From assembly GCF_000766945.1 (NCBI RefSeq), contig NZ_KN266208.1, positions 346,604 through 410,603 of the forward strand: DNA of 64,000 nucleotides, given 5' to 3'. Positions 37,391-45,921 of this stretch are shown one piece after another; within the stretch, counting starts at the first letter, position 1; every line of letters begins with the position of its first letter. The translations under genes and the position numbers were made by a program. The DNA is from Cellvibrio mixtus subsp. mixtus J3-8 (GTDB taxonomy: Bacteria > Pseudomonadota > Gammaproteobacteria > Pseudomonadales > Cellvibrionaceae). The notes under the pieces were generated by a model, which saw only the letters and a program-made list of their open reading frames with translations, made no database searches and was not told where the DNA came from.

Positions 37391-38158
37391 ATGAAAAAAT
37401 TCTTTTTTTTACTTTTTTTATTTCTTGCTGCAGGTGTAATTGGATATCAGTATTTTTTCAACCAAAGCACAACTGAACAACCAGTATCGCTTGAAATTGA
37501 TAACATTCGTTTACCTGAAACAGAGACAATAAAATCAACTTCATCTAACCAAACCAGCTTACCACCACACGCGGTCAAACCTGCTGATCGCCAGCTTACT
37601 GCCACTGAAATAGCCATCAAAAGTGAATGGATGAGAAAGTCTGGCCAATCTACACCAGACCTTGAAGCCTACGAGCATTACTCAGATCAACAATTGGCTG
37701 ACCTTGTAGCTCAAGGGGATTTCAATGCGATGCATGTTTTAGGGATTAGAAAATTGGAATCAGAAGGAATAAGCGCAGCTGTTCCTTTTGCACAAAAAGA
37801 GATTGTTTACGGAAGCCTGAGGGGTATCACCACAATGGCAAATTACACATCTCCAAATTTGTATAGCGATTCATCACCTGATGAAATTAAAAAACAGCTA
37901 ATGGAGTCCTCTGCTTACTATAAACTCTATGCAATGCGTGGTGATCAATATACTGCGAAATTATTTAATGACACCATGGTTGACGCTTATAAAAAGCATT
38001 ACCAGCTTGAGAAAGCTTTTACAGATGAAGATAAAGCATGGATAGAAAATCGAGGAAAAGAGCTCTATGACAATTACCAAGCTGAACGCAATAAACTCGG
38101 TCTAGGTGACTTTGATAATGAAGTTCCAAAAGAAGTAAAAGATTTTTTTGGTGAATAG
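37391..38158 (+). CDS. Orphan membrane-anchored protein
   Basis: A 255-residue protein with an N-terminal membrane segment (MKKFFFLLFLFLAAGVIGYQ) and a soluble, largely helical part outside the cytoplasm. The middle part (LADLVAQGDFNAMHVLGIRKL, then EIVYGSLRGITTMANY) looks like divergent Sel1/TPR-type helices; no catalytic motif is visible. The ATG at 37391 gives a clean anchor; an upstream TTG (37370) with AAGGA four bases before it is possible. It is the only complete gene of the tRNA-Met islet. Function unknown. Confidence 0.6.
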   Translation: MKKFFFLLFLFLAAGVIGYQYFFNQSTTEQPVSLEIDNIRLPETETIKSTSSNQTSLPPHAVKPADRQLTATEIAIKSEWMRKSGQSTPDLEAYEHYSDQQLADLVAQGDFNAMHVLGIRKLESEGISAAVPFAQKEIVYGSLRGITTMANYTSPNLYSDSSPDEIKKQLMESSAYYKLYAMRGDQYTAKLFNDTMVDAYKKHYQLEKAFTDEDKAWIENRGKELYDNYQAERNKLGLGDFDNEVPKEVKDFFGE

Positions 38159-38425
38159 CTAAACAAATTAGCAACTGCCGCTATCTTGATTAGTGGCCGG
38201 GGGTTAGGAATAGCCCCCATAAAATCTAAAGGAAGCCCTTTTCAATCGCAACTCTCAGATTCCCCGCCCCATCTCGAATCACTCCACTCAAATCCTGCGT
38301 TTACCAGCCCGCCCTTAAGATCTTAAATATTACCGGCTTGACTACACTTTATACAGCATGGATTTTTTATGGATAGGGAAATAAAAAAGGTTAGCAAGTA
38401 TTAACCTGCTAACCCTTTCAGAATA

Positions 38426-38502
38426 TGGTAGCTAGAGGCGGACTTGAACCGCCGACCCCAGCATTATGAGTGCTGTGCTCTAACCGGCTGAGCTATCTAG
38501 CC
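38426..38502 (-). tRNA. tRNA-Met (elongator, anticodon CAT)
   Basis: A 77-base tRNA with CCA encoded at 38426-38428. The acceptor arms GGCTAGA and TCTAGCT pair with one G-T at the top, anticodon CAT at 38466-38468 lies in the loop CTCATAA, and the sequence closely resembles elongator tRNA-Met of E. coli rather than the initiator. A copy of its 3' half lies at 36135-36175. Confidence 0.93.
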
Positions 38503-38714
38503 ATATTTGTGAGGCGCGCATTTTGGCGATAGCGACGCGTGCTGTCAACCCCAAATTAGGCGCTGGGCAGCAAAACAGCAGCCCTGTGCAGTAAAACTGC
38601 AGCATTGACGCAGGGTGATAAGAATGGTTAATTACTGGCCGGACTGGCAGCTTGCCGATAGAAAGGCCTGGCCGCCTGAAAAGGGACTAAACAAAACACA
38701 TTAAGGACGAAGCT

Positions 38715-39281
38715 ATGATGAGGATAACTACTTTAGCTGCACTGATCGCAATATCATTACCCACAAGTGCAATCGCCGATGACTGCAGTTGGTGGCAGAC
38801 AAAAATGAACTCAGCCAATAACAAAATCAATAAAGGCGGAAACCAAAGCCAGGTTAAACGGTGGGAGCAGGAACGAGACTACTACGCCAGGAGCCTGGAA
38901 CAATGCAACAAAAGAAATGGAACGCACAAATGGGTGCAATCCATTAGCGGTAAACGCGAGAAAAAAACCAGTTACGCTCGCGAGCCATTACGCCCCGTCA
39001 AAACCGACAATCCCCAACTACAACAAGTAATCAAAACTTGTAATTTCTGGATTCAGCAATACAACCAAAATCCTAACGATGATACGCAAGCCATGAAAAA
39101 TACTGCATGTCGCAATGCAGACAATATGGCACTGCGCGCTAGTGAAGGAAAACAGGAAGAGCAATTCAAACCAATACGCTCATTGAAAGAATGCGTTAAA
39201 CCAAACAATGTTATTGATAGGGATGTGAAACTTTGTATGCAGGGTTCAAAAGAACCTACCTGGATTGTAACCACACAATAA
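38715..39281 (+). CDS. Orphan periplasmic protein
   Basis: A 188-residue protein with a signal peptide (cleavage probably after AIA, before DDCSWW). The mature part is polar, helical, and has several Cys (DDCSWWQTKMNSANNKIN; LEQCNKRNG; IKTCNFWIQQY; NTACRNAD; KECVKPNN; VKLCMQG), suggesting disulfides. It is not a family I recognise. AAGGACG precedes the ATG. It lies just outside the tRNA-Met islet, upstream side of the tRNA. Confidence 0.6.
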   Translation: MMRITTLAALIAISLPTSAIADDCSWWQTKMNSANNKINKGGNQSQVKRWEQERDYYARSLEQCNKRNGTHKWVQSISGKREKKTSYAREPLRPVKTDNPQLQQVIKTCNFWIQQYNQNPNDDTQAMKNTACRNADNMALRASEGKQEEQFKPIRSLKECVKPNNVIDRDVKLCMQGSKEPTWIVTTQ

Positions 39282-39396
39282 CAGCCGAAGGCAGCAATCT
39301 TAGCTATTTGGTTCGGGTTCAACGACACCAATTATTTGACCTGCATCGCAAGAATTGCCAAAATTTAACAACTTGATATTACCTTGGGAAAGCCAA

Positions 39397-39594
39397 ATGA
39401 CCTTGTACGTTTTTGATGTTCGAAAGCAAGATGGAAGACAAATCCCTGACCCGATTGGTGTTTTACCCCCACCAACACTTGCCACAAACGATGAAATAAT
39501 CCGCATTACCACCGAATCAGACGAGTACTTTGAGACGGTGAGAAGCAAGTTTGAAAAGGAAAACTTGTTTTTTAATGTGTTTTTAAAATCCTGA
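39397..39594 (+). CDS. Small orphan protein (uncertain)
   Basis: A 65-residue frame starting MTLYVFDVRKQDGRQIPDP, with GGAAAG before the ATG, acidic middle and hydrophobic end (ENLFFNVFLKS). An opposite-strand frame of 106 residues covers the same place; the + strand one has the better ribosome site and more protein-like composition. No family known. Confidence 0.35.
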   Translation: MTLYVFDVRKQDGRQIPDPIGVLPPPTLATNDEIIRITTESDEYFETVRSKFEKENLFFNVFLKS

Positions 39595-39701
39595 ACAAGT
39601 GATCGTTGCCAATAGCACAATATTTACGATACCAGGGAAATTTAATTTAAAATTGAATGTCAGAGATTCAGTGTTTATCCATTTTTAAAAAGGAGAATGC
39701 C

Positions 39702-39893
39702 ATGGATCTCATTGTTAATCTTATTATTTATCTGGTGGTATTTGGGCTTATCTGGTGGTTAGTATCACTACTTCCGCTTCCCACACCTGTCGCACAGATT
39801 GTACGTGTTTTATTTATTATATTGCTGATTGTAATAATACTGGCGGCATTTGGCGTCCTTCCAGCAAGCTTCCTGCCTCGACTTTCGTTATAG
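39702..39893 (+). CDS. Small two-helix membrane protein (Thivi_2564-like)
   Basis: A 63-residue protein made of two hydrophobic helices (LIVNLIIYLVVFGLIWWLV and IVRVLFIILLIVIILAAFGV) joined by a Pro-rich turn, similar in layout to the Thivi_2564-type small membrane proteins. AAAAAGGAGAATGCC gives a near-ideal ribosome site, which fixes the ATG at 39702 over an upstream in-frame start. Function unknown; a shared terminator follows. Confidence 0.65.
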   Translation: MDLIVNLIIYLVVFGLIWWLVSLLPLPTPVAQIVRVLFIILLIVIILAAFGVLPASFLPRLSL

Positions 39894-39920
39894 CGACGTT
39901 CAATATAGTTTCACCACAAT

Positions 39921-39958
39921 AAAAAGCCCGCTCTTCGCACGAAGAGCGGGCTTTTTTT
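39921..39958. terminator. Bidirectional terminator
   Basis: AGCCCGCTCTTCG and CGAAGAGCGGGCT form a long perfect stem with a 3-base loop, with A5 before and T7 after. It separates the convergent genes at 39702 (+) and 40010 (-). Confidence 0.93.
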
Positions 39959-40009
39959 ATCGTAATCCATTTATCGAAATGAATAATTTTAACGAGCAAT
40001 AGAAGAAAA

Positions 40010-41053
40010 TTATTCAGGCGTTGGCACTTCTTTAAAATAGTGGCGGAAGTCGAACGAAAAATTGCCTCCCAGAGATCCGCCACCAAGGGTATCTTCCATA
40101 TTGAAGCTTCCGCTGAGCGACAAAGGCGTAAAAGTATCGATTCGCAATTCACCTTTCTGCGCGGCAAAATGGACACCCGGAATAAAAGGTATCGATGAGT
40201 TAGGCGAAGAAACCTGGGCTTCTACATTCCGAAGTAATAATTGGGAAGCGCCAGCAGGTGTAATATTGAATATACCGACACTGAACGGATCTTCGTAGCG
40301 GGTAAATGCAATAACCCTGGAATTATTATCCACTCCCACTCGAATAAAAATTTTATTAAGCATTGCAGCTCTCCCTGCGCGCTCAATTTCCTTTCCATCT
40401 TTATCTAAAAACCAGGTTTCAAACGTTGAAATATTCCAACTTGCACAAGCTGGTTGCTGGACTTGTGTATCGTTCAATGTTAACCCCAAATCCTGAAACC
40501 GGTTTTGATCTGACAACTTTACAATCCTGGTTGTCATCACCAATTCATTTTCACAACGATATTCCATCGTGTATGAATTATCCGATTCATGAAAGAAACG
40601 ATTGCTGGTAGTACAATACAACTCACTACTAATGAATAGCGGCAGTAAACCGGTCTCATCAAACGCTGCTGGAGTGAGGACACAAACACCTGGCGCAACA
40701 CTTTCTGACTCAGAAGCAAATACATAAGTATTGATTGATGTTTCTCGCAATCGCTCTTCCATAAAAGGCTTTTGCACATCATTTTGCGGGAACCGTTGGG
40801 TGGCCTCAAGATGAGTGAACGCCAACCATAAACCTGGTTCTTTATAAAAGATGTCTTTGCTGATCGGTATTTCCCGTCGAACGGCTAAAGAGCTGCTGGA
40901 CGTTACGGCAACAATTGAGGATGAACTGGATAACTGATTGGCTTTAGATGAAATAGTATTTTTATTGCCACCATCACCGCCACACGCCGTCAATGCGCCG
41001 ACAACTAACACGGCTGCGCTATTGATGAAAAGATTTTTTTGCCGAATTGTCAT
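40010..41053 (-). CDS. Orphan lipoprotein with Ser-rich linker
   Basis: A 347-residue lipoprotein: lipobox ALTAC with Cys24, followed by Gly/Asp and a Ser-rich linker (SSSSIVAVTSSSS) of the kind Cellvibrio puts between domains of surface proteins. The rest is a beta-rich domain without recognised motif; two Cys pairs may form disulfides. A start at 41053 with AGGGA upstream is chosen over one 14 codons earlier. It ends in FDFRHYFKEVPTPE. Being next to the arabinan locus might mean a role at the outer membrane, but nothing shows it. Confidence 0.65.
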   Translation of the reverse strand: MTIRQKNLFINSAAVLVVGALTACGGDGGNKNTISSKANQLSSSSSIVAVTSSSSLAVRREIPISKDIFYKEPGLWLAFTHLEATQRFPQNDVQKPFMEERLRETSINTYVFASESESVAPGVCVLTPAAFDETGLLPLFISSELYCTTSNRFFHESDNSYTMEYRCENELVMTTRIVKLSDQNRFQDLGLTLNDTQVQQPACASWNISTFETWFLDKDGKEIERAGRAAMLNKIFIRVGVDNNSRVIAFTRYEDPFSVGIFNITPAGASQLLLRNVEAQVSSPNSSIPFIPGVHFAAQKGELRIDTFTPLSLSGSFNMEDTLGGGSLGGNFSFDFRHYFKEVPTPE

Positions 41054-41229
41054 ATTAAAATCCCTGTTGATAGTTTTTATGAGGTATTTCTGCATAAACG
41101 GACTGCAGAAGGCAGACTATCACGGGGTCGTTTAGTGTCAAATGTATTCAGACCTTTGCTATCAGGAAGGGTATTTTTGGATAGCGCTTAGCAAATTAGC
41201 ACAACAGCTTTTTAAATTTATTATTCAAT

Positions 41230-41268
41230 AAAAAGGCCCGCTACCTTTAAAGATAGCGGGCCTTTTTA
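41230..41268. terminator. Bidirectional terminator downstream of galM
   Basis: AGGCCCGCTA and TAGCGGGCCT pair perfectly around a 10-base loop, with A-rich sequence before (serving galM on the - strand) and T5 after. galM ends at 41280. Confidence 0.88.
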
Positions 41269-41279
41269 TTTTTAAAATA

Positions 41280-42338
41280 CTACTTAACCGATAATTTAAA
41301 AATTGTGCGCGTTTTATATTCTTCACCGGGACGCAAGACAATTGATGGAAATTGCGATTGGTTGATTGAATCCGGAGCATGTTGCGGCTCCAGGCAAAAT
41401 CCAGTGCGATGTTTGTAGTTGACGCCTTTACCCGTTAATGAGCCATCCAGGAAATTACCGGAATAAAATTGCACGCCGGGCTCTTCGGTAAATACTTCCA
41501 ATACGCGTCCAGATGTGTCTTCTTCTGCGCGCGCCGCTAACGTTAATGATTTGTAGCGGATTTGGTTGATTAAAAAGTTATGGTCGTAGCCCAAACCATT
41601 GTCAATTTGCTCGTGGTTGGCGTTAATACGTTCGCCAATTAATTGCGGCTCACGAAAATCAAAGGGAGTGCCCGCAACCGGCAGTGGTGATCCTACCGGA
41701 ATTTGTACTGCATTCACTGCGTTGATATGGTCGGCAAAAATTTGCAGTGTGTGATTAAGAATATCGCCATTGCCAGCCAGATTGAAATAAGTATGTTGGG
41801 TTAAATTAACCGGAGTAGCTTTATCAGTAGTGGCAAAATAATCCACCACAATTTCATCGTCATGAGTAAATTGGTATGTAACTTTCACGTGCAAATTGCC
41901 CGGAAAACCCTGATCGCCATCTTCACTTAACAAACTCAATACCAGGCCCTGGCCTTTGGCATTTTCAAAAGGTTCGGCACTCCATATTTTTTTATCAAAC
42001 CCTTGTACACCGCCGTGCAAACTATTTGGGCCATTATTGGCAGCGAGATTATAAGTCACACCATCCAGCACAAACCTGGCATCGGCAATTCGATTACCAA
42101 CCCGACCAATCAGGGCACCAAAAAATGGCGATTTTTCCAGATAGGGTTCAAGCGTTTCAAAGCCCAACACGACATCCCCCAAATTGCCATTTTTATCGCG
42201 CACATGGAGTTCGGTAATGATGCCGCCGAAGTTAATAATTTTGGCAATACTGCCGCGCTGGTTGGTCAAGGTAAATTCAGTCACTGTTTCGCCGGCAGGT
42301 GTGGTGCCGAATACTCGTTGCGTAATTGCCGTAGTCAT
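41280..42338 (-). CDS. galM: Aldose 1-epimerase (mutarotase)
   Basis: A 352-residue mutarotase that interconverts alpha and beta anomers of free aldoses; members act on arabinose and xylose as well as galactose. Seen: NFGGIITELHVRDKNG, GRVGNRIADARF, NSLHGG with the conserved His, LTQHTYFNLAG with the catalytic His, and the catalytic Glu in GFCLEPQHAPDSIN. No signal peptide, so cytoplasmic. It follows the GH43 gene by 62 bases on the same strand and is probably cotranscribed, fitting release of arabinose by the hydrolases around it. Confidence 0.92.
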   Translation of the reverse strand: MTTAITQRVFGTTPAGETVTEFTLTNQRGSIAKIINFGGIITELHVRDKNGNLGDVVLGFETLEPYLEKSPFFGALIGRVGNRIADARFVLDGVTYNLAANNGPNSLHGGVQGFDKKIWSAEPFENAKGQGLVLSLLSEDGDQGFPGNLHVKVTYQFTHDDEIVVDYFATTDKATPVNLTQHTYFNLAGNGDILNHTLQIFADHINAVNAVQIPVGSPLPVAGTPFDFREPQLIGERINANHEQIDNGLGYDHNFLINQIRYKSLTLAARAEEDTSGRVLEVFTEEPGVQFYSGNFLDGSLTGKGVNYKHRTGFCLEPQHAPDSINQSQFPSIVLRPGEEYKTRTIFKLSVK

Positions 42339-42400
42339 TCGTGGTTTGCTCTCACTGTTGGTAATAATTTTGTTGACGGTGGTCTTGTAGCTGATTGAAT

Positions 42401-43462
42401 TTAATCCGGTTTGTTTTGCCCGAAATCAGGAAATCCTTCATTGCTCCATTCAAAGTGGCGGATATAAGTATGGCGATTGGGATCGGTAAGCGGAGTGCCC
42501 TGCAATTCTAAATAGTCGCGCGCATGATATACCATAATGTCATTTTGACCATCATCAGTCAGCGTGAAACTATTATGGCCCGGGCCGTATCGATGCAGGC
42601 GTTCATTGGTACTGAATGCGGGCTGCGGTACCTTGTGCCAGGACGCGGGATTTAATAAATCTGCATCGGCATCCGCCCATAACAACCCCATCGCGTAACG
42701 ATGATCGGTGGCACTGGCGGAGTAAGCAATAAAAATCTTGTTATTGCGAATCAACACCGCTGCGCCCTCATTCACTTTGTAACCCTGGACTTCCCATTCC
42801 AGTTCCGGGCGGGAAATTTCCACTTCCACATCACCTACTTGAGTGGGAGAAATTAATGTGGCGAGATACAACGCAGAATTTGATTTCTCTTCCGGATCTT
42901 TTTGCGCCCAAACCAGATAGCGTTGGCCTTTGTGTTCAAACGTGGTCGCATCCAAGGCAAAAGAATCGCGCGCGGTATTTACTTTGCCCAATTCCTCCCA
43001 ATCACCATTTAGTGGATCAGCGCTGCGATTTGCAAGCACATACATACGGATCAACCAGGGTTTTTCTGCATCACCCGCCGCAAAATAGATGTACCAGGTG
43101 TTATCAAAATAATGCAGTTCCGGTGCCCAGATATTGGCGCCCATAGCGCCGCTCGCACGTTTATGCCACACCACTTTTGCTTGAGCGCTTGCTAATCCTT
43201 GCAATGAGTTTGCACTGCGCAATTCAATGCGATCAAACTCCGGGGCAGTCGCAATAAAATAATAATGGCCCGTCGGTGTGCGATGGATAAAAGGATCGGC
43301 ACGCTGCGGAATAAATGGTTGCGCGATGTCGCTGGCAGCTGACGAAACTGGCGTTACTGCAGCGCCTTTATCAACATCAACTGCTTGCTTTTCTACCCTG
43401 TCTTCGCAAGCTGACAATAGAATCCCGACTAACATTGCACCTGAAACTAACACATATTTCAT
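42401..43462 (-). CDS. GH43 family lipoprotein (exo-acting arabinanase/arabinofuranosidase type)
   Basis: A 353-residue lipoprotein with lipobox LLSAC (Cys19). The five-bladed propeller of glycoside hydrolase family 43 is clear, with the three acidic catalytic residues: Asp56 (general base) in RADPFIH, Asp171 (pKa modulator) in LDATTF, and Glu232 (acid) in VNEGAAVL. It is related to the leaderless GH43 at 61263-62231 (shared PQRADPF, WAPE, GPGHNSF, DPNRHT blocks) and differs from arbA. Such enzymes usually release arabinose from arabino-oligosaccharides; placed on the membrane it would act on products of ArbA. Divergent from arbA, with 126 bases between. Confidence 0.85.
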   Translation of the reverse strand: MKYVLVSGAMLVGILLSACEDRVEKQAVDVDKGAAVTPVSSAASDIAQPFIPQRADPFIHRTPTGHYYFIATAPEFDRIELRSANSLQGLASAQAKVVWHKRASGAMGANIWAPELHYFDNTWYIYFAAGDAEKPWLIRMYVLANRSADPLNGDWEELGKVNTARDSFALDATTFEHKGQRYLVWAQKDPEEKSNSALYLATLISPTQVGDVEVEISRPELEWEVQGYKVNEGAAVLIRNNKIFIAYSASATDHRYAMGLLWADADADLLNPASWHKVPQPAFSTNERLHRYGPGHNSFTLTDDGQNDIMVYHARDYLELQGTPLTDPNRHTYIRHFEWSNEGFPDFGQNKPD

Positions 43463-43588
43463 ATTTACCTCTCAACCCGGCTCTACATATCTCTCACTCG
43501 AAAGCAATGCTTAACAGGAGTTAACTGTTATTATTGAAAGTTTCATATTATATTACATATTCAAAGAATTAGACCAAGAGAGAAGAAA
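43463..43588. promoter_or_regulatory. Divergent promoter region of GH43 lipoprotein and arbA
   Basis: Contains the palindrome AGTTAACT (43519-43526) and, at 43545-43557, ATATTATATTACA; the complement TGTAATATAATAT recurs exactly at 51817-51829 between the two receptor genes. A common regulator is possible. Confidence 0.45.
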
Positions 43589-44647
43589 ATGCTGTTAATC
43601 AACCCCACTCGCGCCGCTTTCGCCGATATTGTAAAAGTGCTGGGCTTCGCTACCCTGCTTTGTGTAGCCGCGTTCAGCCAGGCTAAGCAGGTGGATGTCC
43701 ATGACCCGGTTATGGCACATGAAGGCGATACCTGGTATCTGTTTAGTACTGGTCCCGGCATTACCATTTACAGCTCCAAAGATCGCATAAACTGGACTTT
43801 TTCGGATCGCGCTTTCGCCACCGAGCCAACCTGGGCTAAAAGCGTTGCGCCTGGCTTTAACGGCCATCTCTGGGCGCCCGATGTCATCCACCACAATAAT
43901 CAGTTTTATTTGTATTACTCCGTCTCTGCCTTTGGCAAAAATACTTCCGCGATCGGCGTCACGATCAATAAAACCCTCAATCCCGCATCGCCGGATTATC
44001 GCTGGGAAGACAAAGGCATAGTGATTCAGTCCGTACCCAACCGCGATATGTGGAATGCGATTGACCCGGCGGTGATTGTCGATGAACAAGGTTCGGCATG
44101 GATGAGCTTCGGTTCGTTCTGGAGCGGTTTAAAAATTTTCAAACTGAATGATGACTGGACACGCCCCGCAGAACCGCAGGAGTGGCACAGCATTGCCAAA
44201 CGTGACCAGGTTCCGGCAGAAATCAGCAGTAATGCAGGGCCGGGAGAAATTGAAGCGCCATTTATTTTAAAAAAGGGTAACTATTATTATTTGTTTGCGT
44301 CCTGGGGATTATGTTGCAAAGGCGCTGATTCCACTTACCACCTTGTTGTTGGTCGCTCCAAAAATATTACTGGCCCGTATTTTGATCGCGCAGGAAAAGA
44401 TATGAACGATGGCGGTGGCAGCTTACTGATCAAAGGCAATAAAAAATGGGTAGGTCTCGGCCATAACAGCGCTTATACCTGGGATGGAAAAGATTATTTA
44501 GTGTTGCACGCCTATGAAACTGCCGATAAATATTTACAGAAATTAAAAATCCTGCATATTCACTGGGATAATGAGGGGTGGCCATTGGTTGACGAAAAAG
44601 AATTGGACTCCTATCAAAGCAAACGGCAGTCCACTAAACTGAAATAA
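43589..44647 (+). CDS. arbA: Extracellular endo-alpha-1,5-L-arabinanase ArbA (GH43)
   Basis: A 352-residue enzyme very close to Cellvibrio japonicus Arb43A, which cuts alpha-1,5-linked arabinan. It has a signal peptide (cleavage after FSQA, before KQVDVHDPV) and the complete catalytic triad: Asp39 in HDPVM, Asp159 in NAIDPA and Glu222 in EIEAPF, each one position from those known in Arb43A (38, 158, 221). Other shared blocks are LFSTGPGITIYSSKDR, SVSAFGKNTSAIGVT and WGLCCKG. No carbohydrate-binding module. The start ATG follows AGAGAGAAG. It is monocistronic, ending in its own terminator, and divergent from the GH43 lipoprotein gene. This gene gives the best hint to the host genus. Confidence 0.95.
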   Translation: MLLINPTRAAFADIVKVLGFATLLCVAAFSQAKQVDVHDPVMAHEGDTWYLFSTGPGITIYSSKDRINWTFSDRAFATEPTWAKSVAPGFNGHLWAPDVIHHNNQFYLYYSVSAFGKNTSAIGVTINKTLNPASPDYRWEDKGIVIQSVPNRDMWNAIDPAVIVDEQGSAWMSFGSFWSGLKIFKLNDDWTRPAEPQEWHSIAKRDQVPAEISSNAGPGEIEAPFILKKGNYYYLFASWGLCCKGADSTYHLVVGRSKNITGPYFDRAGKDMNDGGGSLLIKGNKKWVGLGHNSAYTWDGKDYLVLHAYETADKYLQKLKILHIHWDNEGWPLVDEKELDSYQSKRQSTKLK

Positions 44648-44668
44648 TCCAACGCGATTTAAGTCATA

Positions 44669-44716
44669 AATGCTAATAACTTTTTAATCATAGGCTTTGC
44701 GGGTTATTAGCATTTT
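44669..44716 (+). terminator. Terminator after arbA
   Basis: AATGCTAATAAC (44669-44680) and GTTATTAGCATT (44703-44714) form a perfect 12-bp stem with a 22-base loop, followed by TT. It starts 22 bases after the stop. Confidence 0.7.
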
Positions 44717-44845
44717 ATCTTTGTTTACCGCCACCAAAAAGGCTAGTCTGTACACAGCACTGCTAGTTTTCTCCATCGTTGCTTGTCTTTTTCAATATTG
44801 ATTAACCAACACTGAAAGGAAAGGTGTTTTAACGGAGGTAAACTT

Positions 44846-45106
44846 ATGACCCATGAAGAAATTCTTCGACAACAATTAAAAGCTGAACAAGCCGAGACCG
44901 CCCGTGAATTGGCCGAGTTATTGCGATTAGCGCAAGAAATGGGACGTCGCTTGTGCAATGAAACCCACGGCGATATGTATGATGATGTGCGCATGTTAAT
45001 TTCACTACTTCACCAAACCCGCGCACAAGCTGATTTGATTGATGCAAAATTAAATTCCGCTGATCCCGTAACAGATTTAATGGCAAGACGTCAAAACATT
45101 TTGTAA
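44846..45106 (+). CDS. Small coiled-coil protein, unknown
   Basis: An 86-residue, highly charged, helical cytoplasmic protein (MTHEEILRQQLKAEQAETAR, heptads of Leu/Ala). GGAGG seven bases before the ATG supports a real gene. No family recognised and no evident tie to arabinan use. Confidence 0.65.
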   Translation: MTHEEILRQQLKAEQAETARELAELLRLAQEMGRRLCNETHGDMYDDVRMLISLLHQTRAQADLIDAKLNSADPVTDLMARRQNIL

Positions 45107-45306
45107 AGAAATACATCCTGATTAGTTTCGCCGGTGAAGCTGTTAATCATTATCCTGGTTTCTCTGTAGAGTTGATGTGTTGGCAATTTGCGACGCACAA
45201 CGCCAGGAACCAGATATTTAACAGGGGTTGCAATAAGCGAAGCGCCAAATTCTTTGGGCGCAAAAAATTCACGAAATGCATTGGCGAACGATGAAACGAT
45301 CACGAA

Positions 45307-45642
45307 TTAAAATACTATCGCCCCAACAGTTAGCACCGAAAGAATAAATGCTCCTACGTTCAGGGCTATAAAACCTTTAGGCTTATAGGTGATCATTAAC
45401 ATCACCAGAAGTGCAGCAAACGCGAGCACACCAATCAGTACTGGCACACCTATAGATCCGCCCCAGACTAAAATCCCCAAAATCATGGAAATAAAAACCA
45501 GCACGGAACCAACTAATTGCAGGACAAGTGTTTGTTGTTCTACCAATGTGTGACCAAATAAATCGCGCTGGTGCTTTCCCATCGCAGCAGCCAAACAACT
45601 TACGCTCAATACATTAAGTGTCCACAATAATAATACCCACAT
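45307..45642 (-). CDS. Small membrane protein with four helices, unknown
   Basis: A 111-residue protein of four hydrophobic segments (from MWVLLLWTLNVLSVSCLAAA to NVGAFILSVLTVGAIVF). I chose the ATG at 45642 because GGAGGG lies just upstream; in-frame starts at 45660 and 45696 have no ribosome site and would put polar residues before the first helix. Function unknown. Confidence 0.6.
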   Translation of the reverse strand: MWVLLLWTLNVLSVSCLAAAMGKHQRDLFGHTLVEQQTLVLQLVGSVLVFISMILGILVWGGSIGVPVLIGVLAFAALLVMLMITYKPKGFIALNVGAFILSVLTVGAIVF

Positions 45643-45921
45643 ATTATGTTTACCCTCCATTTGAACCAGTTTTATTATTGATAACTTTTTTGGCATTCAA
45701 ACTAGCGATGGGTGCATGTTGCAACTTATAAATAGAAAAAAGGCCACTAATCCCTCAACACAAGCCGAATCGGCACTGACGATTACCCATTGCTGGTGAT
45801 AAATACGACTCCCCGCTCCCCGGTTAGTGCGATCAAAAACCGGGGTGATAAAAATAATATAGCGCTAATTGATAATTGTTCCAGCCAGGCGTGGCATTAC
45901 AAAAAAATCAAATCCGGATTA

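Noticed and set aside
45091-45303. 70-codon - strand frame after the small membrane protein gene
   Set aside because: It begins with GTG, has no ribosome site and overlaps the end of the gene at 44846-45106. The sequence looks somewhat protein-like, so it remains open, but support is too thin.
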